A stretch of DNA of 55,535 nucleotides from Ruminococcaceae bacterium YAD3003 (lineage in GTDB: Bacteria; Bacillota; Clostridia; Saccharofermentanales; Saccharofermentanaceae), in the NCBI GenBank assembly GCA_900107185.1, contig FNPA01000015.1, positions 1-55,535 on the forward strand. Reading direction: 5' to 3'. The translations under genes were made by a program, and so were the position numbers. Numbering within the stretch: the stretch's first letter is position 1; each line of letters starts with the position of its first letter. The notes under the pieces are model-generated. The model did no database searches and was not told where the DNA came from. It worked only from the letters and a program-made list of their open reading frames with translations. This document shows positions 18,259 through 26,601 of the stretch, in pieces.

Positions 18259-18648
18259 ATGCAGTTAGAAAATGACAAAGATTTTAATATCCTTTATGAC
18301 GTTGAGTTCAAGAGGATCCCCTTTGTTTTCAGATTCGGAAAGAAAAGAACAAAGGTGGTCATCATAGCTCTCATCGTTATGTTTGTTTCGATGTGTGTTC
18401 TGTCATCTTTCTGGTACAACGCTTATGCCGGCACTGAAGTTAAGCCTTATGCTGAAGGTTTAAGCATAGCTATGTTCATTATAGGCGGATGCACGGTCAT
18501 TACAGCTGCATGGATGGCTCTCTCGAAGATTTTTGAGAGACTTGCATTTCGGAATGCATCCAATCTTGCGGCTATGATCAGGGCATCTGAACTCCACAGG
18601 ACTGAAATGGAATTCCAGAATTGGAAAATGTGGAACAGGGATTACTGA
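18259..18648 (+). CDS. Small two-helix membrane protein, unknown function
   Basis: I do not recognise this 129-aa protein. A charged N-terminal 30 residues with a basic GKKRTK patch precede two hydrophobic helices (about 32-52 and 69-88); the C-terminal 40 residues are soluble and end NWKMWNRDY. The ATG at 18259 has no ribosome binding site. TATTAT with an upstream TG lies at 18247-18252, which puts the transcription start at or next to the ATG, so the mRNA may be leaderless. It stands alone between the rplL terminator and a tRNA cluster. Confidence 0.68.
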   Translation: MQLENDKDFNILYDVEFKRIPFVFRFGKKRTKVVIIALIVMFVSMCVLSSFWYNAYAGTEVKPYAEGLSIAMFIIGGCTVITAAWMALSKIFERLAFRNASNLAAMIRASELHRTEMEFQNWKMWNRDY

Positions 18649-18744
18649 TACTCCTGTCCGACGTGCTTTGGGACTTTGTTTTGCTTGCATGTGCACATAC
18701 ATTCTGCGGTCAGAATAATCTGTTTTGAAATGTGCAGAATTCTA

Positions 18745-18773
18745 TTGACTTATAATTCCTGACTAGATATAAT
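18745..18773 (+). promoter_or_regulatory. Promoter of the tRNA-Met/Glu/Cys cluster
   Basis: TTGACT (18745-18750), 17-nt spacer, TATAAT (18768-18773). It lies 17 nt before the first tRNA, as expected for a stable-RNA promoter. Confidence 0.88.
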
Positions 18774-18790
18774 TTCAAAGCAACTTTTAT

Positions 18791-18867
18791 GGCGGCATAG
18801 CTCAGCTGGCCAGAGCGTCCGGTTCATACCCGGCAGGTCGTAGGTTCGAATCCCACTGCCGCTACCA
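18791..18867 (+). tRNA. tRNA-Met (CAT), elongator type
   Basis: Cloverleaf of 77 nt with encoded CCA; acceptor GGCGGCA/TGCCGCT, anticodon CAT in the loop TTCATAC, T-loop GTTCGAATC. The 5' end GGCGGC and an anticodon stem without three G-C pairs argue for the elongator rather than the initiator. Confidence 0.93.
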
Positions 18868-18872
18868 TAAAA

Positions 18873-18947
18873 GGCCCGTTGGTCAACCGGCTAAGACGTC
18901 GCCCTTTCACGGCGGAGTAACGAGTTCAACTCTCGTACGGGTCACCA
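18873..18947 (+). tRNA. tRNA-Glu (TTC)
   Basis: Cloverleaf of 75 nt with encoded CCA; acceptor GGCCCGT/ACGGGTC, anticodon TTC in CTTTCAC, T-loop GTTCAACTC. Five nt after tRNA-Met, in the same transcript. Confidence 0.94.
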
Positions 18948-18949
18948 AT

Positions 18950-19023
18950 GGTACCATAGCCAAGTGGTAAGGCATGGGTCTGCAAAACCCTGATCCCCAG
19001 TTCAAATCTGGGTGGTACCTCCA
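18950..19023 (+). tRNA. tRNA-Cys (GCA)
   Basis: Cloverleaf of 74 nt with encoded CCA; acceptor GGTACCA/TGGTACC, anticodon GCA in the loop CTGCAAA, T-loop GTTCAAATC. Last of the three-tRNA cluster. Confidence 0.94.
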
Positions 19024-19025
19024 AA

Positions 19026-19064
19026 AAGCGTCGCTTTGATTTCTTACAAGGCGACGCTTTTTTT
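19026..19064 (+). terminator. Terminator after the tRNA cluster
   Basis: Stem AAAGCGTCGC / GCGACGCTTT with a loop of about 15-20 nt and a run of seven or more T. It ends the Met-Glu-Cys tRNA transcript. Confidence 0.88.
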
Positions 19065-19136
19065 ACTTTACTTATCAGAGTAAAATAGTTGCGTCAAAGA
19101 TGAGAAGGCGTATTGATCGCAAGAGATGAGGTTTAC

Positions 19137-20090
19137 ATGAGAGAAGACATTAAGGAATTACTCAAAAGATATGATGAAATCGGCGCTTTGATCCTGGAAC
19201 AGAAGCTTGACGAATTTGGTGACAAGCTCGACCAGAAACCGGAAGGCGTTGACGATGCCACATATGAAGAATATATCCAGCGCCTCGCGAAAGAAGAAAC
19301 CGATATTGCGACTGATAAGCTCGAGAATGAACCTGACGAGAAGTTAGGCGACAGATCCATGAGACAGATCTGGGATGAATTGACTTTCGAAGAGAAGACA
19401 GAAGCACTCGAATACAGCGCTCTTAATCTCGACCGTGGTGTCCCGAAGTCACTTGTAAACAGTATCGCAACGGATCCCGCAGATATGGTAAGAGATTACT
19501 GCGGTAAGGTTATCGGCGAATGCGCATGGACAGAAGAAGAACTCTCAGACGAGAATGTTCTTTTCGAGATGCAGTTCCAGAAGGCAATAGCTTGTTTTGC
19601 AGTTCTCACACAAATGAAGGAACCCTGCTTTATCCAGGCTGTTTTGGACCGCTACATGAGCTATGGCAAGACAAGAGAATTTGTCGCTGAATCTATTGCC
19701 AGCTACGTAGAGGCGTTCCCTGAAATATCAGAGCCTTTCCTCATCAACATCATTGAGAGCAATGTGGATGACGGCCTCGAAGGACCTTGTGAAGATTGCG
19801 TAATAATGCTTACACAGATCGGAAGAGAACACAGAACAGAAGAGATCTATCAGACATTAAGACACGCATTCAGATACATGACAAACAAGATCTATGCTGT
19901 TATTTGCCTTGCTGATTACGGCGATGACAGAGCAGTACAGATGTTTAAGAACTATATTAACCGCAATCAGAAGACGATCGACAGAGATTTGTTCTATGAG
20001 ATGATGTCAGCAATTCAGAATTTGGGCGGAGACATTTCTGATATTCAGGATCCGTTCGGAGATTTTCAGAAAAAGCAGGCAAAGAATTAA
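19137..20090 (+). CDS. Predicted alpha-helical repeat (HEAT-like) protein
   Basis: Soluble acidic protein of 317 aa. It is predicted almost all helical; the middle and C-terminal parts (about 95-300) look like HEAT/ARM-type helix pairs, for example FAVLTQMKEPCFIQAVLDRY and YAVICLADYGDDRAVQMFKN. I recognise no catalytic motif. ATG 19137 is chosen because GATGAGG lies 7-10 nt upstream; a TTG at 19113 has no such site. It overlaps the next gene, a GH26 glycosidase, by 1 nt, so the two are translated together. A scaffold role is a guess. Confidence 0.75.
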   Translation: MREDIKELLKRYDEIGALILEQKLDEFGDKLDQKPEGVDDATYEEYIQRLAKEETDIATDKLENEPDEKLGDRSMRQIWDELTFEEKTEALEYSALNLDRGVPKSLVNSIATDPADMVRDYCGKVIGECAWTEEELSDENVLFEMQFQKAIACFAVLTQMKEPCFIQAVLDRYMSYGKTREFVAESIASYVEAFPEISEPFLINIIESNVDDGLEGPCEDCVIMLTQIGREHRTEEIYQTLRHAFRYMTNKIYAVICLADYGDDRAVQMFKNYINRNQKTIDRDLFYEMMSAIQNLGGDISDIQDPFGDFQKKQAKN

Positions 20091-21199
20091 TGAGTTTTAA
20101 GTATAAGAGATCTGAAGGACTTGAAAAGCTGCTCGGATTATTAAGAGACTATTCGATCAGCGACAAGATATTATTCGGCCAGCAGAATGCCGGCCATATC
20201 GGTGTGTCCATAAACGCTGTCGACGGTACCGAATCAGACTGTAAGAACCTTACGGGCAATCACCCTGCAGTCATAGGCGTTGATACACTGAGTTTTTTAG
20301 GTTACGAAGGAAAGATGAATGACCTTATTAAGGTCGTTAAGAATTTGAGACGTCAGAATGTTATTGTGACGCTGTCTTCTCATATGCCCAACTTCTCGTT
20401 AGGCGGTGATGAGTTCTACGATTATTCACCCAACATTACTGACGGCGATTGCGGTAAAAGGATCATGCCCGGCGGAGATCTTAACGAGAAGTATCTGAGA
20501 TTTTTGGATCTTATCGTTGAGTTTGCATCAGGCTGTATCGATGTCGAAGGTGAGAAGATCCCCATGATCTTCCGACCGTTCCATGAATGCAACGGTGACT
20601 GGTTTTGGTGGGGCAAAGATTACCTCTCCGATGAAGAATATAAAGAATTATTCAAATATACCGTTGATTATTTAATTGGCGAGAAGGGTGTCGATAACCT
20701 TGCAATTGCATATTCTCCCAACGGTCCTGTTTCAGGCGAGAAGGATTACCTCTTAAGATATCCCGGTGATGAATATGTGGACATCTTAGGCCTTGACCTC
20801 TATCACGACAAGCCGCATAAGGGCGACGGATTCTTTAATAAACTTACATCTTCTCTGGATGTTATATATTTCCTTGCAAACCAGAGAAATAAGATTGCTG
20901 CACTTACCGAGACAGGTTACCGTTCACTTGAGACGGAGAACGGATATTTTGAGGGCCTGGCTCCTGCAGACAACACAATGCCTGACTGGTTTACTCTTTT
21001 GCTCGAAGCAATAACATCATCAGACGGCGGCAGCCACATTGCTTATATGCTGTTATGGGCGAACTTTTCCGACACCCAGTTCTGGGTTCCGTTTGCTACA
21101 GAAGATTTCAGACACGAGATGTGCGATGACTTTATCAAATTCGCTGGTGACAGCCGTATCAAGCTGGCTCCTGTGTTTGATTTCAATGAACAGGTTTGA
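20090..21199 (+). CDS. Glycoside hydrolase family 26 (beta-mannanase-like), cytoplasmic
   Basis: 369-aa beta/alpha-barrel glycosidase with the GH26 marks: acid/base Glu166 in FRPFHECNGDWFWW and nucleophile Glu274 in LTETGYR, plus the N-terminal LFGQQNAGH motif. GH26 members mostly cut beta-1,4-mannan or mixed-linkage glucans by a retaining mechanism. There is no signal peptide or anchor, so it should act inside the cell on imported oligosaccharides; most GH26 enzymes are secreted. It is coupled to the helical-repeat protein upstream. No sugar transporter lies near. Substrate is inferred from family only. Confidence 0.88.
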   Translation: MSFKYKRSEGLEKLLGLLRDYSISDKILFGQQNAGHIGVSINAVDGTESDCKNLTGNHPAVIGVDTLSFLGYEGKMNDLIKVVKNLRRQNVIVTLSSHMPNFSLGGDEFYDYSPNITDGDCGKRIMPGGDLNEKYLRFLDLIVEFASGCIDVEGEKIPMIFRPFHECNGDWFWWGKDYLSDEEYKELFKYTVDYLIGEKGVDNLAIAYSPNGPVSGEKDYLLRYPGDEYVDILGLDLYHDKPHKGDGFFNKLTSSLDVIYFLANQRNKIAALTETGYRSLETENGYFEGLAPADNTMPDWFTLLLEAITSSDGGSHIAYMLLWANFSDTQFWVPFATEDFRHEMCDDFIKFAGDSRIKLAPVFDFNEQV

Positions 21200-21226
21200 T
21201 AGTATTTCAATGATTTGAGAGCCTTT

Positions 21227-21302
21227 GCGGGTTTAACTCAGTTGGTAGAGTGTCAGCTTCCCAAGCTGAATGTCGCGGGTTCGAACCCCGTAACCCGCTC
21301 CA
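21227..21302 (+). tRNA. tRNA-Gly (CCC)
   Basis: Cloverleaf of 76 nt with encoded CCA; acceptor GCGGGTT/AACCCGC, anticodon stem TCAGC/GCTGA with loop TTCCCAA, so anticodon CCC. Reads GGG codons. A second glycine tRNA (GCC) lies at 25036. Confidence 0.92.
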
Positions 21303-21303
21303 T

Positions 21304-21340
21304 AAGAGGTGTCCTCAGAATTATGAGGCGCCTCTTTTTG
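21304..21340 (+). terminator. Terminator after tRNA-Gly (CCC)
   Basis: Stem AGAGGTGTCCTCA / TGAGGCGCCTCT (one bulge) followed by TTTTTG. It resembles, but does not match exactly, the recurrent terminator family of this window. Confidence 0.8.
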
Positions 21341-21453
21341 TTTGTGCAGGTGTTGTATTTTTATAAAGGAAATTTAACACTTTATTGAAGCATTCAATTA
21401 CCGATATATATAAAATAAAAATGTAAAGATCTATTCCAAAGAGCGAGGGACCT

Positions 21454-23505
21454 ATGTATTACGCTGCTATAGATTTGATTGCCATTCTGGTATTGATCAT
21501 AGAAAACAAGAATATTCTTATCGATTACAATAAATCTTTTGATGCCACTACCTGGAAAGTGTACAGGCGTTTTCTTTTAGCTGTGCTTGCATACTATGTT
21601 ATCGACTTGTCGTGGGGAATTGTCGAATACTACAAGCAGCCAGTGATCCTGTTTGCCGTTACTACCGTTTACTTTGTCGTAATGGCATCGGGCATTGTGT
21701 TATGGACGGGAAGCGTATTTTATTATCTCCATGCAAAAGGCAGGTTTGCTCAAATCTTAAAGTGGACAGGCCGCATTGTCGCAACGGTCATTGTGCTCGC
21801 AGTAATAGCAAATATTTTTATGCCAATCCTGTTTACGGTAGATGCCGAGTGTGTATACCATGACCTGCCGCTTAGAGATATTTTGCTTATATTGCAGGTG
21901 ATTATTCTGGCTGCTGTATCTTGTTATTGTTTTGTGGCATATGCCAAGGCTCATGGTCATAATATTGAAGTACAGCTTCAGTACCGTACCGTTGGCTTGT
22001 TCGGACTTATTATGTCGGTGTTCCTTTTGGCGCAACTGTGGTTCCCGTATCTTCCTCTTTATGCCATTGCATATATGCTGGGTACCAGCCTTGCAAAGGC
22101 TTATGTAATCGATGATGAGAAAGAAAAATTCCGTCACGAGCTTAAGGAGAGCCTCAAGGTTGTAGAACTCAAGAATACAATAACTTCTTTGATCGATAAC
22201 ATGCCGGCTATGACTTTCACCAAAGAGCCGGAAACAAGTCTGTATCTTGCTTGCAATCAGGCATTTGCCGAGTTTGCAGGCAAGAAGTGTCCTGAAGAGG
22301 TCATTGGTTTGACCGATGCAGATCTGTTTGATGAAGAAATGGCGAAAAGATTTGCTCAGGATGACCGCATGGCTATGTCTATGGATGAACCGTATTCGTT
22401 TATTGAGGATGTCCGCGATGCGGCCGGCAACGATTTGCAATTACATACGACAAAGTTTAAGTACACTGATATATTCGGTAGAATCTGCGTTCTCGGAATG
22501 GCCCACGAAACAACGGATATAGCGCATGTCAGACGAGAGTTTGCATCAACTAAGGAAGAATATGAAAAGGCCAAGGCAGAAGCTGTTATTTTCAACCATA
22601 TTGCCCAGGCATTGTCTTACGGATATGACGAGCTCTTCTACGTTCAACTCGATACCGAGGACTATATCAATTACAGGACAGATGACCACGGAAACTTCTT
22701 TGAGAAACGACGCGGAACAGATTTCTTTAACGAATGCCAGGTTGAGGTAGATGATCTTGTCTGTGAAGAAGACCGCGAAATGTTCAGCAAGGCAATGGTA
22801 CGTGATACCCTGCTCGAACAGATCAATATGAAGAGATCCTTCGAGATGACATACCGTGTGCCTAAGGAAGGCGAACCTTTCTTTGTAAGAATGAGGGCGA
22901 CGCGCGCATTGGATGACGAGAACGTACTCATTATCGGTATCCACGATGTAGATGACGAAATGAAGCTTGTCCGTGCAGAGGAGCTCCTTAGAGAAGCAGA
23001 CTTATCACGCCGCCTGTTTGCAGCACAACAGCAGGCAAATATCGATCCGATGACCGGTGTCAGGAATAAGCGCGCTTACCTCGAAGCTGAGGCACGTCTT
23101 GAGTACGCTGTCAAAGAGACCGAAGATCCCAAGTTTGCCATAAGCATTATAGACATTAACGATTTGAAATATGTTAACGATAAATTCGGGCATCAGGCAG
23201 GCGACCAGCACATCAGAGAGGCATGCCGTTTAGTCTGCACGACCTTCAAGCGCAGCCCAGTCTTTCGCGTTGGCGGTGATGAATTCTGTGTTATCTCACA
23301 GGGTGATGATTATGAGAACATCAATGAGCTCATTCAGAAGATTGATGATCATAACAAAGAGGCCCTTCTTAATGGTGGCGTAGTAATAGCCTGCGGCACT
23401 GCATTGAATAAAAAGGGAGAGGCTGTGACTGACGTCTACAAGCGTGCTGACGAGGCGATGTATGGAAATAAAGTCAGACTTAAGAATGGCCGTAAAGTGA
23501 GATAG
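21454..23505 (+). CDS. Membrane diguanylate cyclase with PAS domains
   Basis: 683-aa c-di-GMP synthase. The N-terminal 215 residues hold about seven hydrophobic helices (a membrane sensor). Two PAS-like regions follow (about 240-355 and 375-500), then a GGDEF domain (about 520-680) with the intact signature GGDEF at 607-611 and DPMTGVRNKRA at its start. The position of the inhibitory RxxD site, five residues before GGDEF, reads RSPV, so product inhibition there is probably lost. GAGGGA precedes ATG 21454. It stands alone; its signal is unknown. Confidence 0.92.
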   Translation: MYYAAIDLIAILVLIIENKNILIDYNKSFDATTWKVYRRFLLAVLAYYVIDLSWGIVEYYKQPVILFAVTTVYFVVMASGIVLWTGSVFYYLHAKGRFAQILKWTGRIVATVIVLAVIANIFMPILFTVDAECVYHDLPLRDILLILQVIILAAVSCYCFVAYAKAHGHNIEVQLQYRTVGLFGLIMSVFLLAQLWFPYLPLYAIAYMLGTSLAKAYVIDDEKEKFRHELKESLKVVELKNTITSLIDNMPAMTFTKEPETSLYLACNQAFAEFAGKKCPEEVIGLTDADLFDEEMAKRFAQDDRMAMSMDEPYSFIEDVRDAAGNDLQLHTTKFKYTDIFGRICVLGMAHETTDIAHVRREFASTKEEYEKAKAEAVIFNHIAQALSYGYDELFYVQLDTEDYINYRTDDHGNFFEKRRGTDFFNECQVEVDDLVCEEDREMFSKAMVRDTLLEQINMKRSFEMTYRVPKEGEPFFVRMRATRALDDENVLIIGIHDVDDEMKLVRAEELLREADLSRRLFAAQQQANIDPMTGVRNKRAYLEAEARLEYAVKETEDPKFAISIIDINDLKYVNDKFGHQAGDQHIREACRLVCTTFKRSPVFRVGGDEFCVISQGDDYENINELIQKIDDHNKEALLNGGVVIACGTALNKKGEAVTDVYKRADEAMYGNKVRLKNGRKVR

Positions 23506-23612
23506 CCTGTTATTATTCATTATCCGGTCTTTGACGGCTTTATATTCAAGGTGAATAATCACCACGAAAAGTGTAAAATATTTTTATATCACAATCCAAG
23601 GAGGATAAAATT

Positions 23613-23771
23613 ATGCAGAAGTATGTATGCGCACTTTGCGGCTACGAATACGACCCCGAGATCGGTGATCCTGATAGCGGAATCGCACCCGGCACAGCTT
23701 TCGAGGACATCCCCGAGGATTGGGTATGTCCTGTTTGCGGTGTAGGCAAGGAGAATTTCCAGCCCGCATAA
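23613..23771 (+). CDS. Rubredoxin
   Basis: 52-aa one-iron electron carrier. It has the two CxxC iron-binding knuckles: [12 protein letters not shown] and [13 protein letters not shown], with the usual spacing and the [12 protein letters not shown] segment between them. AAGGAGG at 23598-23604 serves ATG 23613. Rubredoxin passes electrons in oxygen/peroxide defence and other reactions of anaerobes; no partner (rubrerythrin, rubredoxin reductase) lies next to it. Confidence 0.95.
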   Translation: MQKYVCALCGYEYDPEIGDPDSGIAPGTAFEDIPEDWVCPVCGVGKENFQPA

Positions 23772-23789
23772 TTAATCTGTGATTAACTG

Positions 23790-23827
23790 GCGGGTCCGTG
23801 AATGATTTACGGGCCCGCTTATATTTT
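23790..23827 (+). terminator. Terminator between rubredoxin and the CDF transporter
   Basis: A 10-bp stem (23790-23799 with 23809-23818, one T.G pair) followed by TTATATTTT. The U tract runs straight into GGGGA, the ribosome binding site of the transporter, so it could also control that gene. Confidence 0.75.
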
Positions 23828-23837
23828 GGGGAACACT

Positions 23838-24965
23838 ATGGCAGTAAGTGATAAGACACAATCAAGAGAAAAAACAATCGTAATGACAGGCGTTATCGGA
23901 ATCGTAGCAAATGTTTTGCTCGCATCCTTTAAGGCTCTGGTTGGTCTGGCTGTTCATTCTACTGCTATGGTTCTTGATGCGGTCAACAATTTCAGCGATG
24001 TCTTATCGTCAGTGGTTACGATAATCGGTACAAAGTTGGCTTCCAGGAAGCCCGATAAGAAGCATCCGTTAGGACATGGAAGAATCGAATACCTGGCCCA
24101 GATGATCATCGCCGCATTAATCCTTTATGCAGGTATTACTGCGTTGTGGGAATCCGTTAAGAAGATAATCGAGCCTGTTGAAGCAGAACATACAGCTATC
24201 TCTCTGGCGGTTATTGCCGTTTCGATAGTTGTTAAGATCGTTCTCGGTCTGTTTGTAAAGAAGCAGGGTAAGAAGGCAAAGTCTGATCTGCTGATATCTT
24301 CAGGAACAGATGCTCTCTTTGATGCAATCCTTTCCACAGCGGTTCTCATTTCAGCAGTTATTCTGTTGCTCTTGCACTTCAACATTGAAGCTTATGTCAG
24401 CATTATCATTTCCGTTTTCATCCTTAAAGCGGGCATTGAGATAATTATTGAGGCTGTTGACGACATGCTCGGCCACAGAGTTGAGAAAGAGTATACCGTG
24501 AAGGTCAGGGAGAGCGTTCTCACGTTCCCTGAAGTACATGGTGCTTACGATATCGTCCTCCATAATTACGGTCCGGACAGATATCTGGGTTCCCTCCATA
24601 TCGAAGTCGATGACATCTTTACAGCTGATAAGATCGATGCGCTCACCAGAAATATCACCGCGAAAGTATATATGGATACAGGCGTAGTACTTACTGCAGT
24701 TGGTATTTATTCATGCAATTCCACTAATGAGAAGATCATGAAGATGAGAAATGAGATTACCGAGATCGTTGTTGACCACCAGCATATCCTTCAGATTCAC
24801 GGATTTTATGTTGATGAAGAGAAGAAGAGGATTACTTTCGATGTTGTCATGGATTTTGAAGAAGATGACCGTGAAGGCCTTGTTCAGCACATAATCGGCG
24901 ATGTTAAGAAGCTTTTCCCTGAATATGAGGTGATCGTTGCTATAGACAACGATATAAGCGATTAA
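23838..24965 (+). CDS. Cation diffusion facilitator family transporter
   Basis: Metal/proton antiporter of the CDF family (375 aa) in the cytoplasmic membrane. About six transmembrane helices lie in residues 15-210, with the family segments DAVNNFSDVLSS (helix 2) and HPLGHGRIEYL (loop) and the helix-5 SSGTDALFDAILS with Asp ligands. The C-terminal cytoplasmic region (about 215-375) is longer than a single CDF cytoplasmic domain and may hold one and a half copies. ATG 23838 is chosen for GGGGA just upstream; the terminator at 23790 excludes an earlier start. Metal (Zn, Mn, Fe or Cd) cannot be told. Confidence 0.92.
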   Translation: MAVSDKTQSREKTIVMTGVIGIVANVLLASFKALVGLAVHSTAMVLDAVNNFSDVLSSVVTIIGTKLASRKPDKKHPLGHGRIEYLAQMIIAALILYAGITALWESVKKIIEPVEAEHTAISLAVIAVSIVVKIVLGLFVKKQGKKAKSDLLISSGTDALFDAILSTAVLISAVILLLLHFNIEAYVSIIISVFILKAGIEIIIEAVDDMLGHRVEKEYTVKVRESVLTFPEVHGAYDIVLHNYGPDRYLGSLHIEVDDIFTADKIDALTRNITAKVYMDTGVVLTAVGIYSCNSTNEKIMKMRNEITEIVVDHQHILQIHGFYVDEEKKRITFDVVMDFEEDDREGLVQHIIGDVKKLFPEYEVIVAIDNDISD

Positions 24966-24996
24966 AAAAGGTCAAAAAACAATAAGAAAAAACTTG

Positions 24997-25025
24997 TTGA
25001 CAAAAAAAGAGGTCGACCATATAAT
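24997..25025 (+). promoter_or_regulatory. Consensus promoter of tRNA-Gly (GCC)
   Basis: TTGACA (24997-25002), 17-nt spacer, TATAAT (25020-25025): both hexamers match the sigma-A consensus fully. It lies 10 nt before the tRNA. Confidence 0.92.
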
Positions 25026-25035
25026 ATTCAAGCAC

Positions 25036-25110
25036 GCGGGATTAACTCAGTGGTAGAGTGTCACCTTGCCAAGGTGAAAGTCGCGAGTCCGAATCTCGTA
25101 TCCCGCTCCA
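25036..25110 (+). tRNA. tRNA-Gly (GCC)
   Basis: Cloverleaf of 75 nt with encoded CCA; acceptor GCGGGAT/ATCCCGC, anticodon stem TCACC/GGTGA with loop TTGCCAA, so anticodon GCC. Reads GGC and GGU codons. Confidence 0.94.
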
Positions 25111-25115
25111 CCTAA

Positions 25116-25148
25116 AAAGGCTGTCTCAAATGAGGCAGCCTTTATTAT
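25116..25148 (+). terminator. Terminator shared by tRNA-Gly and the convergent acyltransferase
   Basis: Stem AAAGGCTGTCTCA / TGAGGCAGCCTTT with a 2-nt AA loop, followed by ATTATTTT on the + strand; on the - strand the stem is followed by TTTTTAGG. It can serve both directions. Core identical to the terminators at 18152 and, nearly, 44072. Confidence 0.85.
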
Positions 25149-25166
25149 TTTCGTTTTCAACCGGGA

Positions 25167-26447
25167 TTACATGGTTGCTTTTGCTTTTTCCTTCTTTTTC
25201 CTGAACAGGAGTTTCTGGATAAGCTCTGTGAGCTTTTGTTCACCGACGCCTGCCAGAATGGTCAATGCGAAGACTGCGAGCGCGTAAACCAGGAGATTGT
25301 ACTTTCCTGCCTTAATGGGCGAATCGGAAGTCTGAAGGAATCTTACGGCTGTTAATGCGGCAAGATTCATGAGGTAAGTGTGGAGTGAATACTTACCGAA
25401 GAACCGGCTTACGGGATTACTTACATGATATTTCATCATGAAGATGATTATCGCGAGGCCCAGGAAAAGGAACAGCGGAACCTGACAGAAGTAAGTCTTG
25501 ATCTTATCTTCGATTCCGGGACCTTTGCCTGACCATTCTGTCCAATATCCGAATTTGCTCTGACCGTATGAAGAGAGCTTAAAGAAGATCATTGTGATGA
25601 TCAGAAGGATATGGAACTTAAGTGCATAAGCCTTCTTGAAGAATGCCGTGATCTGCTTCTCGCAGCTGCCGAACAGGAGACCTGTGAAGAATGCAGGCGC
25701 AGAATTAACCCACCATTCTCCGGAGAACCACAGAGCCTTCTGTGACTGCCACCACAATGCCTTGGGCACGAGATTCGGCTTGAGCCACCAGTTATCAGAA
25801 CCAAACCACCATGCGAAGTGTCCGTTGTAGCAGAATCCTATTCCCAATCCGATGATGACCACGAGGATTATTCCTAAACAAACAGGACGGTTCTTGATGA
25901 AGCGGAAGCAAAGGAAGAATACGAGATAAAGAATAGCAAGGACGATCGGGAACCATGCATATTCGTTCATCATCGTAAGGCCGAGGAAATTGAAGATCCA
26001 ACGCTCTTCGGGCAGCTTAACGCCGCTTATGAACATGAGCAGACCATAAACCAGAACGTTAACATAAAAAGGAAGGACAATTGTTTTTACGATCCTGTTT
26101 CTGATAAATCCCTTGAGATAATCTTTCTTTGTGTCCAGACTCTTTATTAGTCCGAATCCCGAACAGAAAAAGAAGATCGCGACGAAGTATGCGCCGGCAT
26201 TAACAAAGGGTGATAACACTCCTTTTGCCTGGAAGATCTCTTCCTGTGAGATGTGGTGCAGAATAACTCCGATGGCAGCAAAGCCTCTTAATGATTTCAT
26301 GGCATCAAGGCTCGTGAAGTCATCGTTGAATTCAAGTTTTTTGCCGAATTTGTTTGTTCCACCCCAGATAAAAAGGATCAGATAGGAGTAAAAAGCAACC
26401 TGTTCCAGAATTGACCAGACCGTCAGATCTTTTAAAAACTCAGGCAT
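25167..26447 (-). CDS. Membrane acyltransferase (acyltransferase 3 family)
   Basis: Integral membrane protein of 426 aa with about ten hydrophobic helices. The N-terminal SLRGFAAIGVILHH segment carries the double His expected in acyltransferase-3 proteins, which move acyl groups onto surface sugars. FFCSGFGLIKS and the C-terminal helix pattern agree. I chose the ATG at 26447 because GAGGTG lies 5-9 nt upstream on the - strand; a longer reading to 26531 has no such site. Two basic KKKEK residues end the protein. The acceptor is unknown; rfbA is its divergent neighbour. Confidence 0.88.
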   Translation of the reverse strand: MPEFLKDLTVWSILEQVAFYSYLILFIWGGTNKFGKKLEFNDDFTSLDAMKSLRGFAAIGVILHHISQEEIFQAKGVLSPFVNAGAYFVAIFFFCSGFGLIKSLDTKKDYLKGFIRNRIVKTIVLPFYVNVLVYGLLMFISGVKLPEERWIFNFLGLTMMNEYAWFPIVLAILYLVFFLCFRFIKNRPVCLGIILVVIIGLGIGFCYNGHFAWWFGSDNWWLKPNLVPKALWWQSQKALWFSGEWWVNSAPAFFTGLLFGSCEKQITAFFKKAYALKFHILLIITMIFFKLSSYGQSKFGYWTEWSGKGPGIEDKIKTYFCQVPLFLFLGLAIIIFMMKYHVSNPVSRFFGKYSLHTYLMNLAALTAVRFLQTSDSPIKAGKYNLLVYALAVFALTILAGVGEQKLTELIQKLLFRKKKEKAKATM

Positions 26448-26601
26448 ATAACACCTCGCGAAAATAATAACAATGCGCCTATTATCGCATTTAGAATAAA
26501 GTATTTGAACCTGACAAATTCTTGTTCTCAACCTTTCAAAGCAGGTCAGTGTATTGTATATTTATCTTGTTAAGAGTTTTTGAAAACTTTCGGAGGTGGA
26601 A

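Noticed and set aside
21757..22440. Long open frame on the - strand (227 codons) opposite the diguanylate cyclase
   Set aside because: It is fully inside a well-supported gene, has no known motif and no ribosome binding site.
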